Of a DNA stretch of 64,000 nt, positions 44,855 through 54,797 are shown one piece after another. The stretch lies in assembly GCA_018663505.1 (NCBI GenBank), contig JABJQG010000048.1, positions 106,591 through 170,590 on the forward strand, in the 5' to 3' direction. Both the position numbers and the translations under genes were made by a program. How positions within the stretch are numbered: position 1 is the first letter of the stretch; each line of letters opens with the position of its first letter. The notes beneath the pieces were generated by a model. It searched no databases, was not told where the DNA came from, and saw nothing but the letters and a program-made list of their open reading frames with translations. Origin of the DNA: Pseudobdellovibrionaceae bacterium (GTDB lineage: Bacteria; Bdellovibrionota; Bdellovibrionia; Bdellovibrionales; UBA1609).

Positions 44855-45805
44855 TCAGTAAGTATACAAAGGGGCTAACCAATCTCTTTGATAATCTATA
44901 AGCAAACTTCTTGTGGGATTACCACACTTACTGGGAGTTGGCCGCCCCCCTTCTCTCTTATAGCTAAAATGTTCAACATTAGTTTGTACTGAAATTAAAT
45001 AAAGCTGAAGCTCACCTGAATCATCCTTATACTCAACAAATGTTCCACTGCCAGAATCCCCTTTGCAACCCATACGTTCATTATCATTGGCAGTAAGAGA
45101 CAATTCGAATTTACCTTCATCAATAGCCGAGTGGTACTTTGTGTTTTCAGAAAGCATCTCAAACACACGTAATCCTCTTTGACCACGACTTACCATACCA
45201 CCAGTATCATTTTCTCGTGCACCAAAGCCCACATTATAAAATACCTTAGAAGTATCATCCCTCAGCAGGTACTCGTACTTAGAATGTTTCAGTATTTTTA
45301 CAAAATCAAGTGGTGGAGCAATTAAAGCGGGCTCTTTTAATGTGATAATAGCTAGATCATGCTTAAACATATAATCGGGTTCAACTTTAAAATAAGGGTT
45401 TGCTATGATTGAATCTACTTCTATTATATCACCCAGCCCTTCCGCCTCATACTTTGCATCAAGAGTGTAAGTGCCTTGCCGACCCGGTCCTGTTACTACT
45501 CTTAATTTCTCAATCTCATTAGTTAGATCACAACGAGGGTCACCGTCTTCATCAACATAAGGGTCAATTCCTGAAGTACAACTTTGAAGGCAATGAGAAG
45601 CTGTTATAATAGTGTATTTGTCTAAGAATGTGCCAGAGCAGAAAAGCATAAATTGGTCATCAGAATTTTTTCTTTGTTTAGCAATAGCTACAGATAGTGA
45701 TTGTACAATCTCCTCACTAATGTTGCTTTTAGTACTGCCAAAGGCTTGGCAAAATACAAAATTTGATAAAATCACCCCACAACTTACTAATAAACGTATC
45801 CCCAT
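44855..45805 (-). CDS. Exported trypsin-like serine protease (S1)
   Basis: The start is ATG 45805, with AGGGGG six bases upstream; the frame extends to a TTG at 45823. The 316-residue product has a signal peptide and a chymotrypsin-fold domain with the whole triad: His71 in ITASHCLQSC, Asp in KHDLAIITLKEP and Ser in GCKGDSGSGTF. The extra Cys near the His could form the usual disulphide. The residue before GDSG is Lys, so the specificity pocket may differ from trypsin. Confidence 0.85.
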   Translation of the reverse strand: MGIRLLVSCGVILSNFVFCQAFGSTKSNISEEIVQSLSVAIAKQRKNSDDQFMLFCSGTFLDKYTIITASHCLQSCTSGIDPYVDEDGDPRCDLTNEIEKLRVVTGPGRQGTYTLDAKYEAEGLGDIIEVDSIIANPYFKVEPDYMFKHDLAIITLKEPALIAPPLDFVKILKHSKYEYLLRDDTSKVFYNVGFGARENDTGGMVSRGQRGLRVFEMLSENTKYHSAIDEGKFELSLTANDNERMGCKGDSGSGTFVEYKDDSGELQLYLISVQTNVEHFSYKREGGRPTPSKCGNPTRSLLIDYQRDWLAPLYTY

Positions 45806-46107
45806 ACATTTCCCCCTAGACAAAACTTAGGGGGCTGGACAAATATTATCAAGTCAATTTAACTGCACAGGTTGATAAGGAACTTTAATATACAAAGAAA
45901 TTATTACATACCTTGCTAACATAATATTTTAATACTCTTTGGATTTTTTAAGCTGGCACTTGTGTATATCTGCGCTTTTGTACACCAAAGCTGATACATG
46001 CATTCATATAATATAAGCAATTAGGGTAAACTTTACCATCTAACCAATTACTTTCTCCATAAACAAATGCCTGTGCTAAATATACAATTCGAACCACAAA
46101 AATTAGG

Positions 46108-47796
46108 ATGAAAGTTATGAAGAATATTTTCTATATAATAAAACTAATGTCTTTAACGGGGCTCACACTCACTCTTGCCCTTAACGTGCACGCTGGAAAT
46201 AAATCTGAAAAGCAAGAATTAGCTCCTTTACCTAGCACCTGCGGAACTTACCCAGAAGGTGAAAATGATCTTGGTCGTATCTTAAAGGACAACACTGAAG
46301 CCCTACAAGCAAGAGCTAGTATGGTCTACAAAGCCAACTGTGAAATTCTAGTAACCTATTACACTATTGCCAGCGACGAAGTTGCAATAGCTGGTTTTGC
46401 ATCACTTATCCAAGCCGCTACCAAAAAGTATTCTTATAAAAACAAAGATGGAGATACGGTCACAGCTAATATAAAAATAAAAGTTCTAATGGACGGACTT
46501 TCTCATCAGGTAGATCGCGCTCTTGCAGCAGCAGTATTAAATAATGGCTGGGGGAAAAATATTGAGATTAGAACTTTCAAGCCATTTTTTCTTTTTGACA
46601 CCTCAACATGGTTCAACCGACTGCATGACAAATTACTTGTTGTTGATGGGCTAACAGTGCTCTCCGGTGGTCGAAATATATCTGAAAAATACTTTGGTTT
46701 TGCGAAAGACGGTTTTTTTGATATTGATACTATGCTTATTGGCAGTATCGGTGGAAAAGCTCGGAAATATTTCTACCAAATGTGGAACCGCGAAGATGTT
46801 GTCCCCTTTAACTTAGGTAAATATAAAGCTACAGAGCTTAATAAAGAATGCGATAGTGAGTCAGATAGCTCTGATTATCTGTGTTGGGCTGAATCTGAGC
46901 ATAATGGCAGGCAAGTAAAGAAATACCAACAAGAACTTACCTCATCTATCAGTAAAATTGAGATTATGACCGACGACAATAAGCAGGTGCTCAAAGAAGA
47001 AGACATTACCATGGAGCTTGTTGAAAAAGAAATCGAAAATTACATGAATGGCACAAGCCCATTAGTGGAGTTTGATCCAGACTATGAGTGGTTCGACTTT
47101 GGTGGCATATCCGACAACCCCGCTTTTGAAAACAATGGTCCTATAGAGGTATTTTACGATAACCCTAATAATGAGAAATCTCGTGAGCATGGAATTTCAG
47201 GACAAATGGAAGCATTTTTTCGCAGGACAATCAAACCGGGGGCTCAACTTACTATATTTACACCATACATGATCCTAGGTGAACATGGCCAAAAACTCAT
47301 TAAAGCCCTTCGTAACAAGAATATCTCAGTTATTGTTTACACCAATTCGGCAAAATCGTCAGACAATGTTTTTGCTCAAGGTGTGTATAGACACAAAGAC
47401 TCAAAAAACTTCTTACTAAAAAATGGCGTTGGCATTTGGGAGTCTAAGGGACCTGAAACATTACATTTAAAAGGGGCTATAATAAAGAACCCTGGCGAAG
47501 ATGAGATTTTCCTTTTAGGAACATATAACGTAGATACACGCTCTGCTTATCTAAACCATGAACTTGTGGCTGCTATCAGTCCTAAAAGTGAATTTATGTA
47601 CGACATGACCAACATCTTTTTTGATATAGAAAGTATTGTTAAAAACAACGGTTATGAAGCCGGAATGAAAGAGGGCGACCCTAATTATAAAAATAAGGAG
47701 TGGTGGATCGAATACAAATCCACAGCAACTTGGAAACGATCAGTAATATTTCTACTTAAACATTTTTCTTGGAAATGGCTAAGGGAACAAGCATAG
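46108..47796 (+). CDS. Exported phospholipase D-like protein
   Basis: The 562-residue product has a signal peptide (to about residue 30, LNVHAGN). It has two PLD-type half-domains. The first HKD motif is complete (RLHDKLLVVD, then GGRNISEKYF). The second reads ETLHLKGAIIK, then LLGTYNVDTRSAYLNHE: His and Lys are present but the Asp position is Lys. The layout is cardiolipin-synthase-like, but export suggests a hydrolase or transferase outside the cytoplasm. Two strong hairpin structures follow the stop. Confidence 0.78.
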   Translation: MKVMKNIFYIIKLMSLTGLTLTLALNVHAGNKSEKQELAPLPSTCGTYPEGENDLGRILKDNTEALQARASMVYKANCEILVTYYTIASDEVAIAGFASLIQAATKKYSYKNKDGDTVTANIKIKVLMDGLSHQVDRALAAAVLNNGWGKNIEIRTFKPFFLFDTSTWFNRLHDKLLVVDGLTVLSGGRNISEKYFGFAKDGFFDIDTMLIGSIGGKARKYFYQMWNREDVVPFNLGKYKATELNKECDSESDSSDYLCWAESEHNGRQVKKYQQELTSSISKIEIMTDDNKQVLKEEDITMELVEKEIENYMNGTSPLVEFDPDYEWFDFGGISDNPAFENNGPIEVFYDNPNNEKSREHGISGQMEAFFRRTIKPGAQLTIFTPYMILGEHGQKLIKALRNKNISVIVYTNSAKSSDNVFAQGVYRHKDSKNFLLKNGVGIWESKGPETLHLKGAIIKNPGEDEIFLLGTYNVDTRSAYLNHELVAAISPKSEFMYDMTNIFFDIESIVKNNGYEAGMKEGDPNYKNKEWWIEYKSTATWKRSVIFLLKHFSWKWLREQA

Positions 47797-47813
47797 GCAA
47801 TAGCTTTTTTAAC

Positions 47814-47843
47814 CTTAGCAGAGCCAAATCAGGTTCTGCTAAG
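47814..47843 (+). terminator. Hairpin after the phospholipase D-like gene
   Basis: A 12-bp stem with G-T closing pairs (47814-47825 with 47832-47843, loop AAATCA) lies 18 bases after the stop. There is no T-run, so it may stabilise the 3' end rather than terminate. Confidence 0.5.
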
Positions 47844-47862
47844 TCTATGAGCTGGCACAGAA

Positions 47863-48027
47863 TATTCAACATTCCTTTTCAAAGTAACATCTCAGCAAGA
47901 TTCCACTCTTTTGCGCCAAAAGCGAGTTCGGATCGCAGCCCGAAGGGCGAGAACCGCATGTCTGAGCATTTTGGTGTAAAAGAGTGGAATCTTGCTGAGA
48001 TGTTACTTTGAAAAGGAATGTTGAATA
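47863..48027 (+). repeat. Long near-perfect inverted repeat (59-bp arms)
   Basis: Arms 47863-47921 and 47969-48027 are inverse copies with 57 of 59 matches. Both differences become G-U pairs in a plus-strand RNA but A-C mismatches in a minus-strand RNA, so the plus strand is the better folding one. The 47-base loop holds its own hairpin GCCC-GAA-GGGC (47938-47948). It lies between convergent genes, after the phospholipase D-like gene and 16 bases before the stop of the GYF gene. There is no ORF. Confidence 0.9.
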
Positions 48028-48043
48028 CCCTATTGCTTCGTAG

Positions 48044-50203
48044 CTAGAGCCTTCTACCAGTAATTTTATTTTGTAACAAACTTATGGATGAAATCTGTTT
48101 TGTAAGCACATGTGTAGATACAGCTCCCTTATTTATGTTTTTATTTATAGTCCGCGATTCCTTACGCAGTTCTGCCCTTATTTCTTTTAATTCCTTCCAC
48201 CAATCACTAAAATAATACTTTGATGGAGATGCAAACTCATTGGCGTAGGAATGCTTAAAATTTCCAGACCAAGATTTATAGAATTTACGCCAAGCCTTTT
48301 TGTTTTTGTGAAGTTTAAGATAATATTTTTTAAGCTCCCTTGCTTGCCCCTCAACTTTTTCGCTCTTGTTAAATAAGTTCCGTTTTTCTGTAGTTACGTA
48401 GTATGAAGATTTTTTCTTAAATTTCCAAAGACTTTGTTTAAATGCTCTGTTGTTTTTTGCTAAAAGAACAACGTATTCTTTTTCTAGCTTATCTGATTTT
48501 AAACTGACCTTATAGGTTCCTTGGGGAATCCCATTAGCCTTTAAGTTTAAAACAAATTCTTTAACACCAGGATTCTTTGTTAAAGGAAAGCTTCTTCTAA
48601 CAGGAGCTACATTTAATGTTTTATCTACTCGTGACTTAATCCTAATATGCAAAGGGAAATGATGTGATCCATTTGTAGAAACCATAAACTGATGAGAGCT
48701 CGCAATATACCAGTAGGATAATTGTGTAGGACGAACCTGAGGCTTAGAAATCGCTTCTGATTTTCCTTCTTGTTCTGACCGCCTCTTGGAATTAGACCGA
48801 CCTCTGGTTTTTGCACTTTTTTTTGGTGAGCTCACAGATTTTGATTTTTTGTTTTTTTTCTCTATTTTCTCTGAACTATTAAATACAGAAGTGAATTTCT
48901 GAATATTTAATTTTTCAGATACTTTTTCGTAATTTAAGAAAACAACAAAACTGAATACAAATAAGCTTAAGGAAAAGCCTAAATATTTCCAGTTTTGATT
49001 GTCAATGAGGTTGATTTTTAAACTAGTTGGTAGGTCAATAATCTCCTCACCAATGTTTTGCACATAACCATCTAAACGAGTCAGGGTACGGTCCAGCAAA
49101 TCGGCATCGTTGTTTTCTCTTTTTTCATTTCGGGGAAGCGGTCTCTTTTTTAGATTCAGTTTTGCATCTTTCTTTTTTGCATGAACTTCCTTTTGTGGCA
49201 CATCCGTTTTTGATTCGATTTTAGTAACTTCGGGCGTTTGCTTAAATAAATCTTTTCTAATTTTTTCTCTTACCAAGTCCTGCCCTTCCGCTTCGGGTGG
49301 AACTTCACTTGGATCTTCTTTACTCACATACTCAGGCCCATCAATCTTTACCGGTCGAGATATGGCAGGATTCTTAATTTTCTGATTTTTTTTCTTCTCG
49401 TCAGAATTGTCCTTAGGCTCAGACGAGACCACCTTCTTCTTTATATGCTTATCATTTTTATCTGTCTCTTTTATAGCAACATTAGGCCGTGAGGTTGTTT
49501 TTTTCTTCTTGGAGATATTTTTACTTACAACAGAATTCTCTGCTCCAGAAGAAGTAGCAGGAGTGCTTGGCGGAAGATGAGGCGCATGCAATGAATCACT
49601 ACGACTCTTTTTACTGAACCCCTTGTCTTCATCAAGCTTATCCCCTTTTTCTGAGTCAGCAAGTTCTGTACTTGAGCTTTGGCTTAGACTTAGTTTCTCA
49701 AAATCATCAAAATCAGTTTCTTCATCTTTTACAACTTTGCTCTCACTAACTTTTGGGTTTAATGGGGGCTGAATGGGCGGCACTTTTTCATCAAAATCTG
49801 CAATAGAGAAGTTATTAATTTCACTCACACGAGCCCATTGGGGCATACCTTCGCACCAAATTAAATCTTTCAAGCGAACATCGCCCTCTTCAATTTTATC
49901 TTGAACCTCTTTAGTAGTAAAAGGACCCGACTGATTAAAGCCCTCTCCCCGGTGGGGTGGCTTTTTAATTAACAAAATCCACTGTAATTCATGAGTATTT
50001 CTTGTGTCATCAACATGTATATCCAGCTCATCAACTAGAAATTGAAATTCCTTATATTCAAGAATGGACTTCCAAGTTTCTTGTCCATCTGGGTAAACCA
50101 TGTCAAATACTGACAGTTCCTTAGCCCTAATCTTCTTAACAATTAATTCTTGCTTAAAGGGCCCCATTGGCTTTCCATTGTCTAAGTAAAACCACTTAGC
50201 CAT
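48044..50203 (-). CDS. GYF_2-domain protein with membrane anchor
   Basis: The 719-residue product begins with two GYF_2-type domains: WFYLDNGKPMGPFKQELI (residues 4-21) with its VYPDGQETWK partner, and a second ending SGPFTTKEVQDKIEEGDVRL. A long charged, Ser/Lys-rich low-complexity region follows (about residues 145-385). One transmembrane helix lies near residue 415 (LGFSLSLFVFSFVVFLNY), and a beta-rich and helical C-terminal domain follows. GYF domains bind proline-rich peptides. It overlaps the upstream ChaN-like gene by eight bases. Function unknown. Confidence 0.7.
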   Translation of the reverse strand: MAKWFYLDNGKPMGPFKQELIVKKIRAKELSVFDMVYPDGQETWKSILEYKEFQFLVDELDIHVDDTRNTHELQWILLIKKPPHRGEGFNQSGPFTTKEVQDKIEEGDVRLKDLIWCEGMPQWARVSEINNFSIADFDEKVPPIQPPLNPKVSESKVVKDEETDFDDFEKLSLSQSSSTELADSEKGDKLDEDKGFSKKSRSDSLHAPHLPPSTPATSSGAENSVVSKNISKKKKTTSRPNVAIKETDKNDKHIKKKVVSSEPKDNSDEKKKNQKIKNPAISRPVKIDGPEYVSKEDPSEVPPEAEGQDLVREKIRKDLFKQTPEVTKIESKTDVPQKEVHAKKKDAKLNLKKRPLPRNEKRENNDADLLDRTLTRLDGYVQNIGEEIIDLPTSLKINLIDNQNWKYLGFSLSLFVFSFVVFLNYEKVSEKLNIQKFTSVFNSSEKIEKKNKKSKSVSSPKKSAKTRGRSNSKRRSEQEGKSEAISKPQVRPTQLSYWYIASSHQFMVSTNGSHHFPLHIRIKSRVDKTLNVAPVRRSFPLTKNPGVKEFVLNLKANGIPQGTYKVSLKSDKLEKEYVVLLAKNNRAFKQSLWKFKKKSSYYVTTEKRNLFNKSEKVEGQARELKKYYLKLHKNKKAWRKFYKSWSGNFKHSYANEFASPSKYYFSDWWKELKEIRAELRKESRTINKNINKGAVSTHVLTKQISSISLLQNKITGRRL

Positions 50204-51809
50204 AAATCATCCCACCTAAAGAAAGAGGTGAATCCATGTTTTCAACAAGAGCTACAACTCTAGCATATTCATCTGGAAATTCAGCCGATGATATGTCAAA
50301 TTTTAAAATATGTAGCAGGTCCTTACGCTTCATCCTGCCTACTCTATATGCCATAAAGATTTTATCTCCCAACATATGTCCTAGAATTCGGCCTGTTTCA
50401 AAATACACATCGTTTCGTTTTGGGTTAAACTTCCTAGAAAAGCTCACGTGCCCCTGGAAAGATAGGATTTCACACAGCCGCTGATCCAATGCTAGAAGTA
50501 AGGCCTCGCGTCCTTGATCTTTTGGCTGAGATACAGATAAACGTGCTTTTAAACTTTTTAGTGTTTCAGATTTACGTTTATGATTAACCAGTTTGCTCAT
50601 GAAAAAGCCAATGGCTTCTAGCCAAATTACCTGCGTAAATTCTCCTGGCATTTTCCAAACATTGTTCTGTCTACCAGAAAGCTTTGCTTGAATATAATGC
50701 CCCGCTACTTCTGAAATATGATTCATGGTTAATTGTGCTAAGCAAAATACATTTTGTTCGGACAAATAAAAGCTACGAGAATTCTTAATGAAGAAATTCA
50801 ATCGTTTTTTATCCTCGGGCCGAAGCTTTTTATTTAATGAGCGCCAAAAGTTTTCATCTTTTAAGGAGTAAACCTCGAGATCATTTAGAGATAATTTGAT
50901 TTTTAGTTCTTTAAGGATAAAGACTATCTGATTCTTAACTGAATCGGTATAGTCCATGTCCTCACTCTCCTCAGAGTCGAACTCAATATTTTTATCTAAA
51001 AACACAAGGTAATTTTGCCACTTCACCCAAGGTGGGGTACCAATAATACAGTATCTATCATGTGCCCCCTTGAGAACCTCTATTTGATGTTCTTGTCCTT
51101 GACGTGCCAATTGAAAGTAAAGTTTTTCCGAGTTCTGAAAAATAGTAATCATATCTTTCTTTTTTAAGTTCAACAGGCTCTTTAACTTTTCTGGAAGATG
51201 TTCTCTGGACAAATGAAGATCCCCATAAATAACATAAACTAAATCAACTTTCTGTTTAGTCAGTGTCTTTTCAATAATTTTTGCAGCAAAAGCATCTCTT
51301 TTATTTAGGCTCTCAAGAGTCCTTGATTTAAAATGTTTATTCATGGCGATAATGGGTATTTTTTTTTGTATAGCTAATTTAATCAGTGGACGGTAATGAG
51401 CCCATGGGAAACCCCAGCGTTTTTCCCACTGAATTTTTCGTAAAAATTCTTTTTCTTTTATCTTCTTTTCAACCAGCAGATCTACCCATTTTTGATCCTT
51501 TGCTTCAAAACATTCAAGTGCTAAGGCCCAGTTTTTTTCCTTGGAAAACTCTCTCAATAATCTTAAATGCACTCTCTGAGATTGAGAGTGTGCGTGAAAA
51601 TCTGCACCAAGAACCACTTTCGCCTGGCTTAATTCAAAAAAAAGCTCCTTATAAGAGCTGGATCTCCAACTCCCCTTGAACTCTTTCTGATAACTTTTAA
51701 AGTACGGCACTAACGATGGGTCATCCTCACCCAGTCGCAAGGATACCTGCTCTTTAACTTGCTCTAACATTTCTTTTCGAGCTAAGTACCAGTCCTTATC
51801 CGCAATCAA
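50196..51809 (-). CDS. ChaN-like (DUF399, heme-binding-fold) protein
   Basis: The 537-residue product has a ChaN/Tiki-type domain over about residues 50-230: AKVVLGADFHAHSQSQRVHL, ALALECFEAKDQ, IIAMNKHFKSRT and YVIYGDLHLS. The paired His/Glu motifs match the EreA/ChaN superfamily, which includes heme-binding and peptidase-like members. No signal peptide is visible, so a cytoplasmic location is likely. The C-terminal 300 residues are unrecognised. It overlaps the GYF gene by eight bases, so the pair is an operon. Confidence 0.68.
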   Translation of the reverse strand: MIADKDWYLARKEMLEQVKEQVSLRLGEDDPSLVPYFKSYQKEFKGSWRSSSYKELFFELSQAKVVLGADFHAHSQSQRVHLRLLREFSKEKNWALALECFEAKDQKWVDLLVEKKIKEKEFLRKIQWEKRWGFPWAHYRPLIKLAIQKKIPIIAMNKHFKSRTLESLNKRDAFAAKIIEKTLTKQKVDLVYVIYGDLHLSREHLPEKLKSLLNLKKKDMITIFQNSEKLYFQLARQGQEHQIEVLKGAHDRYCIIGTPPWVKWQNYLVFLDKNIEFDSEESEDMDYTDSVKNQIVFILKELKIKLSLNDLEVYSLKDENFWRSLNKKLRPEDKKRLNFFIKNSRSFYLSEQNVFCLAQLTMNHISEVAGHYIQAKLSGRQNNVWKMPGEFTQVIWLEAIGFFMSKLVNHKRKSETLKSLKARLSVSQPKDQGREALLLALDQRLCEILSFQGHVSFSRKFNPKRNDVYFETGRILGHMLGDKIFMAYRVGRMKRKDLLHILKFDISSAEFPDEYARVVALVENMDSPLSLGGMIYG

Positions 51810-52041
51810 GTGGCCCCCATAGCAGCTCTAATTTTTGCGTTATTATTAAGCTACGCAAAAGAGCAATTAACCATAAATTCTTTCATATAATCATGACATT
51901 ATACACCAATTGATTCAATATAAGAAATTTGTTGATCATTAGGCCATTTAAAACAAAAATCACTAATATGATTATATGCACTGGCTAATATTAACAAGCC
52001 AGCGCTCAATGATTACTTTAACAAAAAAAAGGTGTTAATTT

Positions 52042-53232
52042 ATGAAAAAAAGTACCCTGGCTATACTTATTATTCTTGCTGCCATTATTACTCACGCTTA
52101 TTTATCAGTACACTACTACCCTGTAAAGTTTGGTACTGCTACTGGAGATAGCGTTTGCAACATTAACTCAACATTTAATTGTGATTCTGTTGCTGCCAGC
52201 GAATATTCAAGCTTTCTTAATATTCCCTTAGCTGTATGGGGTGTAGTTACAAATATCCTTCTATTTATTCTTTTAGCCATCCCGCTCATGGGCTTTACTG
52301 AAAAACCTAAGCAGTACTTTAGTGCTGCTTTTTATTTTTCTACAGTTGTTCTCTCTGCCTCTTTTGTTATGGGAGGTGTGTCTTTAGTCAAACTCAATAC
52401 ATATTGTTTATTTTGTATTATTGCCTACATCCTATCTATTTTTAGTTTTGAACTTATTCGCAGAATCAATAATGAGGAAAACCCTGAAAAAGACTTCAAG
52501 CTAGAGTTCACCAATCTAAAATTGCTCATCATCGCTTTATTTATGATTCCGGTCTTGTCATTTATTGTTCATAAAGCAGTGATGGCTTCCTATGATGCTG
52601 ATATTAAAAAAAGTGGCCAGGGATCTTTAGAGTCCTTTATTCACCGATCCGTAAAAGGCTGGGAGTCCACACCTAAGTTTGATTTCCCTGATTCTGACGC
52701 TTTAACAATGGGTCCTGCAGATGCTAAAATTGTCATAGTTGAGTTTGCCGACTTCCTCTGCCCACATTGCAAAAAAGCAGCGCCTAGTCTTCATTCTTTT
52801 ACAAAATCACATCCAGATGTTCAGTTAAAATTTTACGCCTTCCCCTTGGATGGATCCTGCAACAAGGCTATTAAAAGAACAGGTGGTGGCGAGCGATGTA
52901 AGTTGGCTAAAGCCACTTATTGTGCTAATCAAAAAGGTTTTGGCTGGCCCATGCATGACTACCTATTAAATAACCAAGAAAAAATGCAGAGCCATGATGC
53001 CATTGATTCTGGCATCAAACATGTTTTAGAAAAAGACTTTCCAATGCTCAGCTTTGAAAGCTTTAAAGTTTGCTTAGACTCAGAAGAAACACACGAAGCC
53101 ATCTTAAAACATGCTGCCCGAGGCGAAACTGCAAAAATCGAGGGTACACCAACCGTTTTCTTACAGGGTAAAAAACTCAATGGCGGACAAATTTTACCCA
53201 TCTTAGAAGGCGCGTACAAAACCCTAAAATAA
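52042..53232 (+). CDS. VKOR-DsbA fusion protein
   Basis: The 396-residue product has a membrane VKOR domain (about residues 1-190, with loop Cys39 and Cys47 in SVCNINSTFNCDSV and the active pair C122-L-F-C125). A thioredoxin-like DsbA domain with CPHC at 240-243 and a cis-Pro loop (EGTPTVFLQGKK) follows. Such fusions oxidise exported protein thiols in the periplasm and pass electrons to quinone. Many Cys-rich exported proteins in this window are plausible substrates. AAAAGG precedes the ATG. Confidence 0.88.
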   Translation: MKKSTLAILIILAAIITHAYLSVHYYPVKFGTATGDSVCNINSTFNCDSVAASEYSSFLNIPLAVWGVVTNILLFILLAIPLMGFTEKPKQYFSAAFYFSTVVLSASFVMGGVSLVKLNTYCLFCIIAYILSIFSFELIRRINNEENPEKDFKLEFTNLKLLIIALFMIPVLSFIVHKAVMASYDADIKKSGQGSLESFIHRSVKGWESTPKFDFPDSDALTMGPADAKIVIVEFADFLCPHCKKAAPSLHSFTKSHPDVQLKFYAFPLDGSCNKAIKRTGGGERCKLAKATYCANQKGFGWPMHDYLLNNQEKMQSHDAIDSGIKHVLEKDFPMLSFESFKVCLDSEETHEAILKHAARGETAKIEGTPTVFLQGKKLNGGQILPILEGAYKTLK

Positions 53233-53246
53233 TTACTACATCTAAC

Positions 53247-53271
53247 CTCAGCTTCAAAGCTTGAAGCTGAG
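53247..53271 (+). terminator. Hairpin after the VKOR-DsbA gene
   Basis: A perfect 10-bp stem (53247-53256 with 53262-53271, loop AAGCT) begins 15 bases after the stop. There is no strong T-run. It lies between convergent genes and may serve both. Confidence 0.55.
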
Positions 53272-53374
53272 TCTTAGCCTTACTGAACTCAAAATCAATT
53301 GTCATTACCAAGGGCAAGGGAAACTGGCGTTTTCCTTGGTCAGTATCGGTGAGTTACTGTCTCTGTATGTAAAC

Positions 53375-54625
53375 TTAGAAACCAGATTGTATTTCAGCTA
53401 TTAAGTTTTCAACTTTATTCACCAGAATTTCAGATTTTTCTTTATCTTTCACCATGATGCTCTTGGCTTGATCGGCACTTTGTGTGAGCTTATTTATGGA
53501 TTTATCTCCTGCAAACTTCTGTTCGTCCATTTTACTTTGAGCTGATTTTAAATCTTTCTTTTTGCTCATTAGATCAGAACTAATTCTTTTGTTTAAAGAT
53601 TGTAAGGCATCAATTTGTTTATTTTTTTGCTCCAATTCTTTTTGTGATTCCGTCCATAACATCTGTAAAGATTCAACTTGGTCTTTCAGTTTTTCAGATT
53701 CTTCTGTTACCTGATGAACAGTTCCATTCTGACGTTCTAGCTGGTCAGAGAGCTCTTTCACCTCAATGGTCTTAGCCTTTGCATCTTGGCGAAACAAAAC
53801 TAGCTCTCTTTGAATTTCCGACAAATCCTTTTGTGAACTGATTTTCTGTTCTTTAGCTACTCTCTCTACAATAACCAAACGGTTTTTTAACTCAATACTT
53901 TTCTCATAAGCTTCTTCAAGTTCAACCAGCTTGTTAGTTAAGTTCTTAATTTCTTTTTCACTGTACTTAACTTTTTCATTTCGTTTTTTTAATTCAAATT
54001 CATAGTTCTCAGTGAGCTTTTTGTGATCCTCTACTGAGCGGCCATCCAATTCTTTAATATGTCCAGTGGCTTCTAGTAATTTTTCATGTGCTGTATTCTT
54101 TAGCTCAGTGACTGTGCTCAACTCTTTCACAGCCTTTTTAAGTTCAATATTTAAATTTTTAGCTAAGGGGCTGATTTTCTGAGTGTATTTATCCAAACGT
54201 CTTAGCCGTTTTAATGCGCCATGGAGGTCTTTTTTTAACTGTTCTTTTGTTTTTAAATTTTCAGATCTCAGCTCTGCATATTGTGTCTCTAATAGTGTTA
54301 TTTTTTGTTGAGCATCATTATACAAATTTTGCTCTTTATTTGTTCGTTCGGTACGTAAAACATCTTTTTGTTTATAGATCAAAATTTGATCATGCAAATG
54401 ACCAATCTGCTTTAACAACCTTTGTTTATCCAACTCTGTTTTTTTAAATCGATCTTCACTTTGTGCATATCGCCTAATGTTCACTGAAAGTCTAGCTAGT
54501 AAGTCTTCATTCTGATGAATCAGAGATTCTACAGCAGAGGATTTAGAGGCATACTCCCTAACTTGAGGGGTATGATTCTGAACAGGGATCTCATTTGGAA
54601 TAGGAGGTAAATTTTCTTCCAACAT
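53375..54625 (-). CDS. Long coiled-coil protein
   Basis: The 416-residue product is almost wholly heptad-patterned coiled coil (about residues 30-410), rich in Lys, Glu, Gln and Leu, with a short Pro-rich N-terminus (LPPIPNEIPVQNHTP). No signal peptide, membrane segment or catalytic motif is seen. It could be a cytoskeletal or scaffold protein. It is divergent from the gene at 54798. Confidence 0.65.
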   Translation of the reverse strand: MLEENLPPIPNEIPVQNHTPQVREYASKSSAVESLIHQNEDLLARLSVNIRRYAQSEDRFKKTELDKQRLLKQIGHLHDQILIYKQKDVLRTERTNKEQNLYNDAQQKITLLETQYAELRSENLKTKEQLKKDLHGALKRLRRLDKYTQKISPLAKNLNIELKKAVKELSTVTELKNTAHEKLLEATGHIKELDGRSVEDHKKLTENYEFELKKRNEKVKYSEKEIKNLTNKLVELEEAYEKSIELKNRLVIVERVAKEQKISSQKDLSEIQRELVLFRQDAKAKTIEVKELSDQLERQNGTVHQVTEESEKLKDQVESLQMLWTESQKELEQKNKQIDALQSLNKRISSDLMSKKKDLKSAQSKMDEQKFAGDKSINKLTQSADQAKSIMVKDKEKSEILVNKVENLIAEIQSGF

Positions 54626-54797
54626 AGCTTATCCTTCCTTGGTTAAGACTTTTAAGTCTAGCTAGGCTCATCTTAAGCCCATAGGACAATTGTCTCAAAT
54701 TAAGACCTGAAATGCAAAAAAATCCCCTTTCAATGAAGATTTTCAAAGAGATAGAAATAAAATCAAGACCAACAGCTAGCGCGCCGATAACATAAAT

